In this document: positions 42,706 to 52,489 of the stretch, in pieces
Layout: every line of letters starts with the position of its first letter
How positions within the stretch are numbered: position 1 is the stretch's first letter
Assembly (NCBI GenBank): GCA_965214525.1
Contig: OZ243959.1
Coordinates: forward strand, 1,178,001 to 1,242,000
DNA from: Qipengyuania_B sp965214525
GTDB lineage: Bacteria; Pseudomonadota; Alphaproteobacteria; Sphingomonadales; Sphingomonadaceae
DNA length: 64,000 nucleotides
Direction of reading: 5' to 3'
Program-made: the position numbers and the translations under genes
Notes under the pieces: generated by a model
What the model was told of the DNA's origin: nothing
Databases searched by the model: none
The model's input: the letters and a program-made list of their open reading frames with translations, nothing else

Positions 42706-43626
42706 TTAAACTTTGACACCCAGGAGCGACCTCACGCACTCACCGAGGATCGGCAAGGCCGCAAGATTGCGGGGGCGGGTCAGGCGATAGACCGGCACGC
42801 TGGCAACGGCTGCGATAACCCCGCGCGTCTGTTCGTCGAGCCTGTCCATAAGCTGCAGGAAGATCGGCCGATAACAGGTGTCAGCCAACACTGCGGTAAG
42901 AGCTTCACCACCGTGCAGCCGCCGCGCGTCGATGGCATCGCCCCAGCGCAGAACAATGATGGCTCCCAACAATACCGGCTGTTCAATTGGGCTGCGTAGA
43001 AGTTCACAATGATACTTGTCCTCGCGAAAGCGGTCGCGGCCGATCACCCGATCGCCAAGCTGCAATGCCCCGACCGCATCCCGCCAAAGCTTGAGGCGAG
43101 TTCCTGATGGATGAAGCATCATCGCAGACGCACCCTGATCGATGCGCACGAGGTCGTCCGATATAAGGCGCCCGCCGGCGCGCGCCATCTGCGCGGCCAA
43201 GGTACTCTTGCCGGCACCCTGTGGGCCCGCAAACAAGACCCCCTCCGCGCATCCTGCCGGTATCACCGCGCTCCCATGCCACATGGACCATCCGCGTTGA
43301 TACCCGATCGCGGCCCAAGCGCTGCCAAGCGTGACGGCTCGCACCTCGTCCTGATCGGCATGGCGGTTCGGCCAAACGGTGACGGTGTCGCCATTTGTGA
43401 TTTGCCAGAGGCCGAGATTTGTGACCTGTAACTGAAGCATCGCGGCATCGCCAATGGCGAAGGCATCGCCGATGGCCGGCGGAGCCGGATCTGACGAGCG
43501 GACCATACGCACGTCGGGCGCACGGTGTGCGTCTCGGTCGATGGCGAACACTTGCCACTCCGGTATGACAATGTCTGAATGAACGATTGTGCTGGAATGG
43601 CGATACGCAAATATCTTTGCCGACAT
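42706..43626 (-). CDS. Stand-alone HPr kinase-like (serine kinase) protein
   Basis: A 306-residue protein with a HprK C-terminal-type kinase fold: VLFAGPQGAGKSTLAAQMARAGGRLISDDLVRI contains the P-loop (GPQGAGKST) and the following D-D-L pair typical of this superfamily. The N-terminal part (MSAKIFAYRHSSTIVHSDIVIPEWQ) does not match the HPr-sensing domain of Gram-positive HprK. Proteins of this size occur in alphaproteobacterial lasso-peptide and PqqD-like clusters, as well as in sugar regulation. No precursor peptide, asparagine synthase or PqqD-type gene is visible around it, so the role is open. The start at 43626 is 80 bases from the divergent antiporter gene. Confidence 0.75.
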   Translation of the reverse strand: MSAKIFAYRHSSTIVHSDIVIPEWQVFAIDRDAHRAPDVRMVRSSDPAPPAIGDAFAIGDAAMLQLQVTNLGLWQITNGDTVTVWPNRHADQDEVRAVTLGSAWAAIGYQRGWSMWHGSAVIPAGCAEGVLFAGPQGAGKSTLAAQMARAGGRLISDDLVRIDQGASAMMLHPSGTRLKLWRDAVGALQLGDRVIGRDRFREDKYHCELLRSPIEQPVLLGAIIVLRWGDAIDARRLHGGEALTAVLADTCYRPIFLQLMDRLDEQTRGVIAAVASVPVYRLTRPRNLAALPILGECVRSLLGVKV

Positions 43627-43706
43627 CCCTGCCCCTTGCGGCCGCGCGTGCGTCTTGACAATCGCAGACCGCTTGCACGGGCCAACCGTAACGGTAGGGG
43701 AACGGG

Positions 43707-45026
43707 ATGCATGAGACCGCGACAACCATTTCAGCTTTCCAGATGGCCGCTATACTGGTGGTCGCCGCAGCCTTCCTGGGATGGCTCAATCACCATTTCA
43801 TCAGATTGCCCCATGTCATCGGCTTGACGGTGATGGGCGCGCTGGCGGCGATCGGCATGATGGTGGCCAACTTCTTCATCCCTGGCATCACGCTCGACGA
43901 CACGGTCGCGCAATTGCTGGAGGAGATGAATTTTACCGATACGCTGCTGCAAGGCATGCTGAGCTTCCTGTTGTTCGCCGGCGCGTTGCATGTCGATCTC
44001 GATCGGTTGAAAAGCGCATGGCTGCCAGTGCTCCTGCTCTCGACCCTTGGGGTCATCATCTCCACCCTGGTTGTAGGTTTGGCCGCCTGGGCATTGGGTG
44101 AGGCGCTCGGTTTGCCGTTCGCGCCGATCTGGTACTTCGTGTTCGGTGCGTTGATATCTCCTACCGATCCGGTTTCCGTGCTGGGCGTCCTGAAGGAGGA
44201 GGCGGTGCCAGCATCACTGCAAAGCGCAGTGGCGGGTGAAAGCCTGTTCAACGACGGCGTGGGCATCGTCGTGTTCCTCATCCTGCTTGGCGCGGCGGCG
44301 ACCGGTACCGATTTCTCGATCATCGAAGGCGCCCGCTTGTTCGCACTGGAAGCTGGCGGCGGTATACTGGTCGGGCTCGCATTCGGCTGGATCGGCTATC
44401 GCGCGCTTGCGAGCATGGACGAATACACGTTGGAGGTGCTCATCAGCCTGGCGATCGTGATGGGCGGCTATGCGCTATGTTCCGCGCTGCATATCTCCGG
44501 TCCGCTGGCCATGGCGGTCGCTGGTCTTCTGATCGGCAATCACGGGGTTACCTATGCAATGAGCGACGTCACCCGGGACTATCTCATCAAGTTCTGGGAG
44601 TTGGTGGACGAGTTGCTAAATTCGGTGCTGTTTCTTCTCATCGGCCTCGAGATGATTGCCCTCATTCCCGGTGTCGACGAACTGGTTTTCGCGCTCCTCG
44701 CCATTCCGATCACCCTTGCAGCACGGGCCATCGCGGTCGGCAGTGCCACAAAGTTGATCCCGGCCGCCCGGCTAAGCGAAAAGGGAGCATCGCGGGTGCT
44801 TTGGTGGGGTGGCCTGCGCGGAGGTATCTCTATCGCGCTCGCGCTTAGCCTGCCGCCGGGTAATACCCGAAACATCCTGCTGGCGGCGACGTTTGGGGCC
44901 GTGCTGTTCAGCGTGTTGGTCCAGCGCGCAACCTTGGGCAAGCTGATCGAAAATCTGAAGGAGCATCATATGCCGGCCGTCGAACCGGCGGCGGCACCTT
45001 CGCCGCCGGAGCCCCGATTGCCTTGA
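43707..45026 (+). CDS. Cation:proton antiporter (NhaP/CPA1 type)
   Basis: A 439-residue polytopic protein exchanging Na+ or K+ for H+ across the inner membrane. About 12 hydrophobic segments are visible. FGALISPTDPVSVLGVLKE and ESLFNDGVGIVVFLIL are the two signature helices of CPA1 antiporters, with the N-D pair (FNDG) forming the ion site, and WWGGLRGGISIALALSLP is the conserved C-terminal helix. Ion preference cannot be told from sequence. It is divergent from the HprK-like gene and followed after about 100 bases by purC. Confidence 0.92.
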   Translation: MHETATTISAFQMAAILVVAAAFLGWLNHHFIRLPHVIGLTVMGALAAIGMMVANFFIPGITLDDTVAQLLEEMNFTDTLLQGMLSFLLFAGALHVDLDRLKSAWLPVLLLSTLGVIISTLVVGLAAWALGEALGLPFAPIWYFVFGALISPTDPVSVLGVLKEEAVPASLQSAVAGESLFNDGVGIVVFLILLGAAATGTDFSIIEGARLFALEAGGGILVGLAFGWIGYRALASMDEYTLEVLISLAIVMGGYALCSALHISGPLAMAVAGLLIGNHGVTYAMSDVTRDYLIKFWELVDELLNSVLFLLIGLEMIALIPGVDELVFALLAIPITLAARAIAVGSATKLIPAARLSEKGASRVLWWGGLRGGISIALALSLPPGNTRNILLAATFGAVLFSVLVQRATLGKLIENLKEHHMPAVEPAAAPSPPEPRLP

Positions 45027-45130
45027 AACGGGATAGTCGATAAGGGTTGCTCGCCCCGGCCGCTGCGCAGTCTTGCTTGGCTTCGCGTCCGCCGGGGCAT
45101 CGTGTTTGACCCGCTCGAGGAAGCCCGCCC

Positions 45131-45934
45131 ATGTCGCGTCGTCGCCAAATCTACGAAGGCAAGGCCAAGATCCTGTACGAAGGACCGGAGCCTGGCACGA
45201 TCATCCAGTATTTCAAGGACGATGCCACCGCGTTCAACGCGCAGAAGAAGGGCACGATCAACGGCAAGGGCGTCATCAATAACCGGATCAGCGAGTTCGT
45301 CTTCACGCGCCTTTCCCATATCGGCATCCCCACGCACTTCATTCGCCGGCTGAACATGCGCGAACAGCTCGTGCGGCAGGTAGAGATCGTGCCGATCGAA
45401 ATCGTGCTGCGCAACGTTGCCGCAGGGTCGCTATCGAAGCGATTGGGCATCGAGGAAGGTGAGCCGCTCCCCCACACGCTCATCGAATATTATTACAAGG
45501 ACGATGCGCTAGGCGATCCGCTGATAGGAGAAGAGCATATCGCGTGCTTCGGCTGGGCCAATCACGAGGAGATGCAGGATATCTCCTCGATGGCGATCCG
45601 GATCAACGATTTCCTGTGCGGGATGTTCGCCGCGGTCGGCATCCGACTGATCGATTTCAAGCTGGAGTTCGGCCGTATCTGGGACGGAGATTTCAGCCGC
45701 ATCATCTTGGCCGACGAGATCAGCCCGGATGGCTGCAGACTGTGGGACATGACGACCAACGAAAAGCTCGACAAGGACCGCTTCCGGCGCGACATGGGCG
45801 GCGAGGAAGAGGCTTATAATGAAGTCGCCCGGCGGCTCGGTCTGCTGCAGAACGAGGACAATGCGCCGGGCGAAGTGCTCGATCTGTCGCATCACCGCAG
45901 CAAGCTGCGCGGCGGAAAACCCAAGGCGAAGTAA
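45131..45934 (+). CDS. purC: SAICAR synthase (phosphoribosylaminoimidazole-succinocarboxamide synthase)
   Basis: Joins carboxyaminoimidazole ribotide and aspartate using ATP in purine synthesis. The 267-residue protein has RRQIYEGKAKILYEGPEPG (ATP loop), EIVLRNVAAGSLSKRLGIEEG, and LIDFKLEFGRIWDGDFSRIILADEISPDGCRLWD, all diagnostic. The downstream purS and purQ on the same strand, separated by about 285 bases, continue the pathway; purL is not in this window. Confidence 0.97.
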   Translation: MSRRRQIYEGKAKILYEGPEPGTIIQYFKDDATAFNAQKKGTINGKGVINNRISEFVFTRLSHIGIPTHFIRRLNMREQLVRQVEIVPIEIVLRNVAAGSLSKRLGIEEGEPLPHTLIEYYYKDDALGDPLIGEEHIACFGWANHEEMQDISSMAIRINDFLCGMFAAVGIRLIDFKLEFGRIWDGDFSRIILADEISPDGCRLWDMTTNEKLDKDRFRRDMGGEEEAYNEVARRLGLLQNEDNAPGEVLDLSHHRSKLRGGKPKAK

Positions 45935-46220
45935 GTTCGCCATGCACCGCGGTCCGATGTTGTCGCAAACACGGCCAAGCCGTTCCCCGGCACACCAGCA
46001 CCATGCCGGGTGTTGGTGTTCAGACGAAGCGAGGTGCGACATTCCGGGTCCCCGGACGATCGTATCGGCCATTCTGCGACCCATGCACACAATGCCGAAC
46101 CCTGGCTCGCCGCGGCCGTCGATCAAAGGTTAAGCGAACCGATCCGCTACGGCTTTGCGCAAATCCGGATAGCCCGTTAGAGGGTGCGCGTTTCTTTTCG
46201 ATGCCCGGGAGTGTGCCATC

Positions 46221-46460
46221 ATGAAAGCCCTTGTCCATGTCCGCCTCAAGCCCGGAGTGCTCGATCCGCAAGGGCGGGCTGTCCACCATGCGCTCGAGGG
46301 GCTTGGTTATACGGGCGTTGCGGACGTGCGGGTCGGACGCGTGATCGAATTGGAACTGGCGGACGGCACCACAGAGGGTCACATTGAGGAGATGTGCCGG
46401 CAATTGTTGGCGAATACCGTGATCGAAAATTATCGGATAGAGATCGGGCACGATGCGTAG
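46221..46460 (+). CDS. purS: FGAM synthase subunit PurS
   Basis: A 79-residue subunit of the three-part formylglycinamidine ribonucleotide synthase, bridging PurQ and the small PurL. KALVHVRLKPGVLDPQGRAVHHALEGLGY and VRVGRVIELEL are conserved. It overlaps purQ by eight bases. The spacer of 285 bases before it, after purC, shows no convincing gene; it may hold the purSQ promoter. Confidence 0.95.
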   Translation: MKALVHVRLKPGVLDPQGRAVHHALEGLGYTGVADVRVGRVIELELADGTTEGHIEEMCRQLLANTVIENYRIEIGHDA

Positions 46461-47124
46461 CGCGGTCATCACCTTTCCCGGATCGAACTGCGACCGGGAC
46501 ATGGCGGTCGCGTTGGAGCTTGCAAGCGGTGTCGCGCCGCTTCGCGTCTGGCATGGCGAGGCACAATTGCCGGACCGGCTCGACTTCATCGCGTTGCCTG
46601 GCGGGTTTTCCTACGGTGATTACCTGCGCGCAGGAGCGATGGCCGCCAATAGTCCGATCATGCGGGCTGTCATCGCACAGGCAAGTCGGGGCGTTCCGGT
46701 GCTGGGTGTATGCAATGGCTTCCAGGTGCTGACTGAAAGCCGCTTGCTGCCAGGGGCCCTGCTGCGCAATATACGCCAGACCTTCATTTGCCGGGATGCG
46801 CAATTGCGTGTCGAGCGAACGCCCTCGCCGCTGCTGCGCGGGCTTTCTGAAGGCGAGACCATCACGATCCCCGTTGCCCATCACGATGGCAACTACTATG
46901 CCGACGAGCCGACCCTCGACCGGATCGAGGGAGAGGGGCGGGTGGCTCTGCGCTACGTCGAGAACTACAACGGGTCGCGGCGGGATATCGCGGGCATCGT
47001 CAACCGGGAGGGGAACGTGCTTGGAATGATGCCGCATCCCGAGCGCGCGATCCAGCACGAGCTGGGGGGCACGGACGGGCTGCGGTTGCTTGTTGGAGCG
47101 CTCGACGCGCTGGCACCGGCGTAA
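46453..47124 (+). CDS. purQ: FGAM synthase glutaminase subunit PurQ
   Basis: Class I glutamine amidotransferase supplying ammonia to PurL. The 223-residue protein starts with the family MRSAVITFPGSNCDRDM, has PGGFSYGDYLRAGAMA, the nucleophile Cys in VLGVCNGFQVL, and the catalytic His/Glu pair at MMPHPERAIQ. Start codon at 46453 inside purS indicates coupling. Confidence 0.97.
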   Translation: MRSAVITFPGSNCDRDMAVALELASGVAPLRVWHGEAQLPDRLDFIALPGGFSYGDYLRAGAMAANSPIMRAVIAQASRGVPVLGVCNGFQVLTESRLLPGALLRNIRQTFICRDAQLRVERTPSPLLRGLSEGETITIPVAHHDGNYYADEPTLDRIEGEGRVALRYVENYNGSRRDIAGIVNREGNVLGMMPHPERAIQHELGGTDGLRLLVGALDALAPA

Positions 47125-47126
47125 AT

Positions 47127-47170
47127 CTAACGCGCTTCACGGCCCGAAAACCTGCCGCTTCGCGCGTTAG
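47127..47170. repeat. Inverted repeat downstream of purQ
   Basis: CTAACGCG (47127-47134) and CGCGTTAG (47163-47170) are perfect 8-base complements with a 28-base loop, three bases after the purQ stop and 18 bases before the convergent GGDEF/EAL stop. The long loop and lack of T-run make a standard terminator uncertain. Confidence 0.5.
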
Positions 47171-47187
47171 CTGCTGTGGCGACGACG

Positions 47188-49548
47188 CTAGGCGCGTTCG
47201 CGTATTTCGCGAGGACCCTTCGCGATCGTGCGGTCGATCATGTCGGCGTCCATCGGCCGCCCGAAATAATAGCCCTGTATCTTGGTGCAGCCCAGGCTTC
47301 TAATAAGGGCTGCTTCCTCCATGTTCTCCACACCCTCTGCCGTCGTGCTCATTCCCAGACTATCACTCATGGCGACGACCGCGCGAATGATGGCGAGGCT
47401 TTCCCGGTTGCCCTGCGCGGCGCCCTGGACGAACAGGCGGTCCACCTTGATCGTCGAGAAACGCAACGTCTTGAGATACCCGAGCGACGAATAGCCGGTG
47501 CCAAAGTCGTCGAGCGCCACGCTGCACCCCAGTTCGATCACTTTTTCCAACGCTTCGCGGGCGATCTTGGGGTCGCTCAAGAACACGCTTTCGGTCACCT
47601 CGATCTCCAACCGCTTGGGGTGTAGACCGGTATCGCGCAGCACGGATTGCACCATCTGCGCGAAATCAGGTTCGAGCAGCTGGGGCGGCGAAACATTTAC
47701 GTTGACCATGACGCTTTCTGGCCAGGCCATCGCCTTGCGACAAGATTGCTCCAGAACCCAGCGGCCAAGCGGCACAATCATCCGGGTGTCTTCCGCCATC
47801 GGAATGAACTTCACCGGGCTTACCGCGCCGTGTTCCGGATTGGTCCAGCGCAGCAGCGCTTCACAGCTTACCAATTGCTCGGTATTGGCATCGACGACTG
47901 GCTGGAACTGCAGATGGAATTCGTCGCGTTCCAGGGCGTTGCGCAAGGAGGCTTCCAGCTTGCGCTTCTCTTCGGCGGAAATGTGCAGCTTGGTCTCGAA
48001 CCTGCAGTGTTCGCCACCGCCATTGCCCTTGGCTTCGTACAGGGCAAGATCAGCGTTGCGCATCAATTCTTCGACGCTCTGGCCATCTCGCGGCCCGATG
48101 GCGGAGCCAACGCTTGTCCCGACATAAAGCGCATGACCGTCGATATGATAGGGTTTGGTCAAATGCTCGATGATGAGTGTGGCTAGCCTGTGCAGATCGT
48201 CCGGATCGGACAAATCGCGCACGACGATGGCGAACTCGTCGCCGCCCAGCCGCCCGCATACCTGCGTATTGCCCATCAAGGACTTCAAGCGATCTGCGAC
48301 CTGCGCCAGGAGTTTGTCGCCGACCAAATGGCCCAGCGTATCGTTGACCGCCTTGAAGCGATCGAGATCGAGCATGAGGAAGGCGCAACTGGTCCGCCAT
48401 TGCGCGCTGTACCGCAATGCCTCGTTCAATTGCTCGTGCAAAAGCAAGCGGTTGGGCAGGGCGGTAAGCGTATCGTAACGAGCCAGATACGCGATTTTCT
48501 CCGTCGATTCGCGCTGCTCGGTAACGTCCGAACCCACGCCCCTAAAACCGACATACTGGTTTTCCGCGTCGAGCATCGCCGTTCCCGACAATTCCCACCA
48601 ACGCTTTTCTGCGCCAATCTCCACCTGCACCAGCAGAGACGAAAAACTTTCGCGGCGGTTGAGCCTTTCGGCCAGATCGTGAAGACTGGGAGACAGGATG
48701 CCGCCGTTCCACGCAGCGCCAGCGATCAATTGGACGAAGGGCTGGCCGACCGCCTGTTCCGGACTGGTGCCCAGCGCAAACGCAAATCGCGGGGAGACGT
48801 TGCGCAGCTTGCGCCCTGGGTCGATCTGCCAAAGCCAGTCGGCGCCGTTTTCCTCAAATTCGCGCAAGAGAAGCGATACGACCTGCTCCTTTTCAGCAAT
48901 GCCTTTCTCAGCGATCAACGCACTGAGGAAAGTACGCGACTTCTCAAGGGTACCGATGACAACGATCACCGCAAAGGTCGTAGGCACAGCCGCGAAAATA
49001 AGGTTATCCTGCACTACCAGACCGATCAGCATTCCGCATGAAACGGGTAACGCGAACGTGATCGTGACCAGTGGCGGTGCCGAGATCGAAAGAGCGGACC
49101 CCATCGCCAGGATCATGACGATGCAACTGAGCACCAGGAACGCTTCGGGGTCGGCGAATACGCCAAAAAAGATCAGCTGGGATGACCAGATCAGGCCGAT
49201 AAGCGCTGACCAGGCGGTATGCTGCCATAATTCGGTTTTGGTCATCTGGCGCCGGTCGGTGTTTCGCAAGCCCCGCTCGATCCGGGTTAGTGAAAGCACC
49301 GCCCCGCTTAGCGTAAGCGCCCAGACGGCAAACACTTGTGGTCCGACAAAGCCGAAAAAGAGGAAAGCGAATAGCAGCGTCGCAACGCAATGTCCGACGA
49401 TGCGCAGCATCGTATATTGGCGCAAGTTCGCGTATTGCAGCCCGCGCAATTCAGTCCAGCTTGCCGAAGTGCTGTCGCCAAGACCCAACACAGCGCGGAT
49501 TGACAGCCGATCATGCTCTTCGGTGGCGGAGATCGCGGCGGCTTCCAT
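47188..49548 (-). CDS. Membrane-bound PAS-GGDEF-EAL cyclic-di-GMP regulator
   Basis: A 786-residue protein with about five or six hydrophobic segments in residues 48-200, a PAS-like sensor (about 235-345), a GGDEF diguanylate cyclase domain (RLGGDEF at about 435) and an EAL phosphodiesterase domain (CEALLRW at about 563, EVTESVFL, DDFGTGYSS and AEGVEN). Both signature motifs are intact, so it could make or degrade c-di-GMP, with the PAS/membrane part sensing an unknown input. The ATG at 49548 has an AGGAGG site five bases upstream; the longer GTG start at 49554 is inferior. Confidence 0.93.
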   Translation of the reverse strand: MEAAAISATEEHDRLSIRAVLGLGDSTSASWTELRGLQYANLRQYTMLRIVGHCVATLLFAFLFFGFVGPQVFAVWALTLSGAVLSLTRIERGLRNTDRRQMTKTELWQHTAWSALIGLIWSSQLIFFGVFADPEAFLVLSCIVMILAMGSALSISAPPLVTITFALPVSCGMLIGLVVQDNLIFAAVPTTFAVIVVIGTLEKSRTFLSALIAEKGIAEKEQVVSLLLREFEENGADWLWQIDPGRKLRNVSPRFAFALGTSPEQAVGQPFVQLIAGAAWNGGILSPSLHDLAERLNRRESFSSLLVQVEIGAEKRWWELSGTAMLDAENQYVGFRGVGSDVTEQRESTEKIAYLARYDTLTALPNRLLLHEQLNEALRYSAQWRTSCAFLMLDLDRFKAVNDTLGHLVGDKLLAQVADRLKSLMGNTQVCGRLGGDEFAIVVRDLSDPDDLHRLATLIIEHLTKPYHIDGHALYVGTSVGSAIGPRDGQSVEELMRNADLALYEAKGNGGGEHCRFETKLHISAEEKRKLEASLRNALERDEFHLQFQPVVDANTEQLVSCEALLRWTNPEHGAVSPVKFIPMAEDTRMIVPLGRWVLEQSCRKAMAWPESVMVNVNVSPPQLLEPDFAQMVQSVLRDTGLHPKRLEIEVTESVFLSDPKIAREALEKVIELGCSVALDDFGTGYSSLGYLKTLRFSTIKVDRLFVQGAAQGNRESLAIIRAVVAMSDSLGMSTTAEGVENMEEAALIRSLGCTKIQGYYFGRPMDADMIDRTIAKGPREIRERA

Positions 49549-49661
49549 CCGCACCTCCTACCTGCCCAAACCTTTAACGCAGGTAAAGGCGCTGGCGGAT
49601 AATTACCCAATTTTCCCCGTATGTATCAATTCACTATACGGAACCGTCGCTGAGAGCGACG

Positions 49662-51497
49662 CTATTCTACCGTCACGGATTTTGCCAAATTGCGGGGCTG
49701 ATCAACGTCCGTGCCTTTGACGCATGCGACGTGATAGGCCAGCAACTGGACGGGGATGGCATAGACCAGTGGCGCGATGAGCGGATGCACCTTGGGCATC
49801 TCGATCGTGGCTAGGCACCCCTCCCCCGCCTGCGCTAAACCTGCTTTGTCCGAAATCAGCACGACCTTGCCGCCGCGCGCGCGAACTTCTTCCATATTGC
49901 TGACGGTCTTCTCGAACAGCGGCCCGGACGGCGCCAGCACGATGACGGGCACGTCTTCGTCGATCAGGGCTATCGGCCCGTGCTTCATCTCGCCACTCGC
50001 ATAGCCTTCGGCGTGGATGTAGCTGATTTCCTTCAGCTTCAGCGCGCCTTCCAAGGCCAGCGGGTAATCGGGTCCGCGCCCAAGATACAGCACATCGCGC
50101 GCTGGCGCGATCAAGGGTGCCATGGCGGCGATGTCGTCATCGTGGTCAAGCGCGGCGTTGAGGCAAGCGGGTGCCTCGGAAAGATGTTTGACGACCATCT
50201 GTTCTTCGTCGCGGCTCATCAATCCCTTCTTCACGGCCATGTTCGCGGCTAGCGCGGCAAGTACGGCAAGTTGGCAGGTGAAGGCTTTCGTCGAAGCCAC
50301 GCCGATTTCCGGCCCGGCATGGGTGGGAAGCAGCAGGTCCGCCTCTCGCGCCATCGAACTGGTCGGCACGTTGACGACGACCCCGATGGTCTGCCCGTTC
50401 GCCTTGCAATGGCGCAATGCGGCAAGGGTGTCTGCCGTTTCCCCGCTCTGCGATATGAACAGCGCCAGACCGCCTTCTTCGAGCACCGGTTCGCGGTACC
50501 GAAACTCGCTCGCGACATCGAGATCGACAGGCACACGGGCAAATTGTTCGAGCCAGTATTTCGCGACCATTCCGGCATAGAACGATGTACCGCACGCGAC
50601 GATCGTTACCCGGCGGACGCTCGATAGATCGTAATCGAATTGCGGCAGCGCCACGCGCATCTCCGCTTGGTGGAGGTATGAGCCCAAAGTCTGCGCTACC
50701 ACGGTCGGCTGCTCGAATATCTCCTTTTGCATGAAATGGCGGTAATTACCCTTTTCGACGGCAGCGGCGGAGGCACCCGAGGTCGTGATCGCCCGTTCCA
50801 CCGGCGCGTTCTCGTCGTCGAATATCTGCGCGCCGTCACGCGTCACGATCACCCAATCGCCTTCTTCGAGGTAACAAATCTGCTGGGTGAGCGGCGCGAG
50901 GGCCAGCGCGTCGGAACCAAGATATGTCTCGCCCCCGCTATCTTTCCCTCCATAACCGATCACCAGAGGTGATCCGCGCCGGGCCCCGATAAGCATGTCG
51001 GGATGGCCGCGAAAGGCAACGGCGATCGCGAACGCCCCGCGCAGGCGCGGCAGCACGGTCTTGATCGCATCCTGCGGGGAGGCACCGCGTTCCACCTCGC
51101 GTGACATTAACTGCGCGACAACTTCGCTATCGGTATCGCTTTCGAGCTTGCGCCCTTCTGCTGACAACTCGCCCCGCAATTCCTTGTAATTCTCGATGAT
51201 ACCGTTGTGTACCAGAGCGAGATGCGCGGTCGCATGAGGATGTGCGTTGCGCGCCGTGGGCGCACCGTGCGTTGCCCAGCGGGTATGAGCGATGCCGGTC
51301 GTGCCCGGTGCGGGTTCGCGTCGCAGAACCTCGACCAGATTGGCAAGCTTGCCCTCGGCACGTCGGCGGATCAGTTCACCACCCTCGATAGTGCACAAGC
51401 CCGCGCTGTCGTAGCCGCGGTATTCCATGCGCTTGAGCCCATCTACCAGTCGATCAGCGACGGAAGCACGCCCAACGATCCCGATTATTCCACACAT
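49662..51497 (-). CDS. glmS: Glutamine-fructose-6-phosphate aminotransferase (isomerizing)
   Basis: Makes glucosamine 6-phosphate from fructose 6-phosphate and glutamine, the first step to peptidoglycan and LPS amino sugars. The 611-residue protein starts MCGIIGIVG (Cys2 is the glutaminase nucleophile), has GIAHTRWATHGAPT and then the SIS isomerase domains with VACGTSFYAGMVAKYW, FISQSGETADTLAAL and the C-terminal LAKSVTVE. There is no ribozyme-like leader, as expected in this phylum. It is followed about 110 bases downstream (minus strand) by the convergent region of the GGDEF/EAL gene's upstream end. Confidence 0.96.
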   Translation of the reverse strand: MCGIIGIVGRASVADRLVDGLKRMEYRGYDSAGLCTIEGGELIRRRAEGKLANLVEVLRREPAPGTTGIAHTRWATHGAPTARNAHPHATAHLALVHNGIIENYKELRGELSAEGRKLESDTDSEVVAQLMSREVERGASPQDAIKTVLPRLRGAFAIAVAFRGHPDMLIGARRGSPLVIGYGGKDSGGETYLGSDALALAPLTQQICYLEEGDWVIVTRDGAQIFDDENAPVERAITTSGASAAAVEKGNYRHFMQKEIFEQPTVVAQTLGSYLHQAEMRVALPQFDYDLSSVRRVTIVACGTSFYAGMVAKYWLEQFARVPVDLDVASEFRYREPVLEEGGLALFISQSGETADTLAALRHCKANGQTIGVVVNVPTSSMAREADLLLPTHAGPEIGVASTKAFTCQLAVLAALAANMAVKKGLMSRDEEQMVVKHLSEAPACLNAALDHDDDIAAMAPLIAPARDVLYLGRGPDYPLALEGALKLKEISYIHAEGYASGEMKHGPIALIDEDVPVIVLAPSGPLFEKTVSNMEEVRARGGKVVLISDKAGLAQAGEGCLATIEMPKVHPLIAPLVYAIPVQLLAYHVACVKGTDVDQPRNLAKSVTVE

Positions 51498-51586
51498 ATT
51501 TCTATCCGCTCATTCTATTACGCCACGGCGACGCGATCGCGTATTCGCGCCATTGCTCCAATAGGCAATAAGGGGTTTCGCAATCA

Positions 51587-52489
51587 TCAACCCTTGGCAG
51601 CGATCGTCGACACTGCGCGAACGGGTGTCGTCCACCACAACAGCAGGCCTGCAGCGAGAATAATCATCGCCCCGACTATCGACAAGAGATCCGGAACCTC
51701 GCCGAACGCCGCCCACCCGATCGCGGTTGCGACCAGCATCTGCACATAGGTCAGCGGCGCAATCGTAGAGGCACCGGCGCGCGTCGTTGCCAGGTACACC
51801 AGCCAATGCGCGGAACTCGCCGTGACAGCAACGAGGGCGCAGCGAGCAATCACCGTCCAGTCTGGCCAGGTGACCGCCAGCAGGCCGATATCGCTCGTTC
51901 GCCCCAAGATCGCCGCAAGCCAAAGCAACGGTGCGGCGATGAGCGCAATGAATGCTTGCATGGACAGCGCGCTTCCCTGCCCGGCACTCGCACGGTTGGC
52001 GATAACCATGAACGCGAAGAACAGGGCAGAGGCCAGCGGAAGCAGTGCCGCCCAACCCAACAGCGCGATGTTCGGCCGCAAGACGAACGACACGCCTACC
52101 AGCGCGATGCCGCAGGCAACCCAGACAGATGGCCGGACCCGTTCGCCAAGAAGCGGCCCGCTCAGCACCGCTACCAGCATTGGGCCGGTCAAGGCGATAG
52201 CCATCGCTTCGGCCAGCGGCATCAAGAAGACCGCGCAGAAGAAGCATAGCGTCGCGCCAGCCAAACTCGCACCGCGCGCGATCTGCAACCATGGATTGCT
52301 CGGACGGAAACCACGCAGCCCTTCCTGCTTCAGCAAAATGAACGACAGGCCCGCCGCCCCTATGGCGAAGCGCAAGGCAGCCACCGCGATCGGGGACCAT
52401 TCGCCCGCCATCGTCTTGATAACCGCGTCGCCGCACGAAAGCATCGTGAAGCCCGACAGAGCAAGAAGGATGCCGCTGCGCTCACTCAT
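51587..52489 (-). CDS. EamA/DMT family transporter
   Basis: A 300-residue drug/metabolite transporter with about ten membrane segments in two EamA repeats. It begins MSERSGILLALSGFTMLSCGDAVIKTMAGEWSPI and shows the repeat pattern LLKQEGLRGF, GASLAGATLCFFCAVFLMPLAEAMAIALTGPMLVAVLSGPLLGERV and later APLTYVQMLVATAIGWAAFGEVPDLLSIVGAMIILAAGL. Substrate unknown; it presumably exports a metabolite. The ATG at 52489 is chosen; the frame is open to 52684 without family similarity. Confidence 0.87.
   Translation of the reverse strand: MSERSGILLALSGFTMLSCGDAVIKTMAGEWSPIAVAALRFAIGAAGLSFILLKQEGLRGFRPSNPWLQIARGASLAGATLCFFCAVFLMPLAEAMAIALTGPMLVAVLSGPLLGERVRPSVWVACGIALVGVSFVLRPNIALLGWAALLPLASALFFAFMVIANRASAGQGSALSMQAFIALIAAPLLWLAAILGRTSDIGLLAVTWPDWTVIARCALVAVTASSAHWLVYLATTRAGASTIAPLTYVQMLVATAIGWAAFGEVPDLLSIVGAMIILAAGLLLWWTTPVRAVSTIAAKG

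Noticed and set aside
33800..43700. Duplicate of the tRNA-Phe 3' end marking an integration boundary
   Set aside because: I searched by eye for the last 20 bases of the tRNA downstream and found no convincing second copy.
45935..46220. Small ORFs in the purC-purS spacer
   Set aside because: The frames lack ribosome sites and any family similarity.
47127..47170. Inverted repeat after purQ as a classical terminator
   Set aside because: The loop is about 28 bases and no T-run follows, so it is listed only as a repeat.
49662..51700. glmS ribozyme upstream of glmS
   Set aside because: That ribozyme is known from Gram-positive bacteria; no matching structure is visible here.
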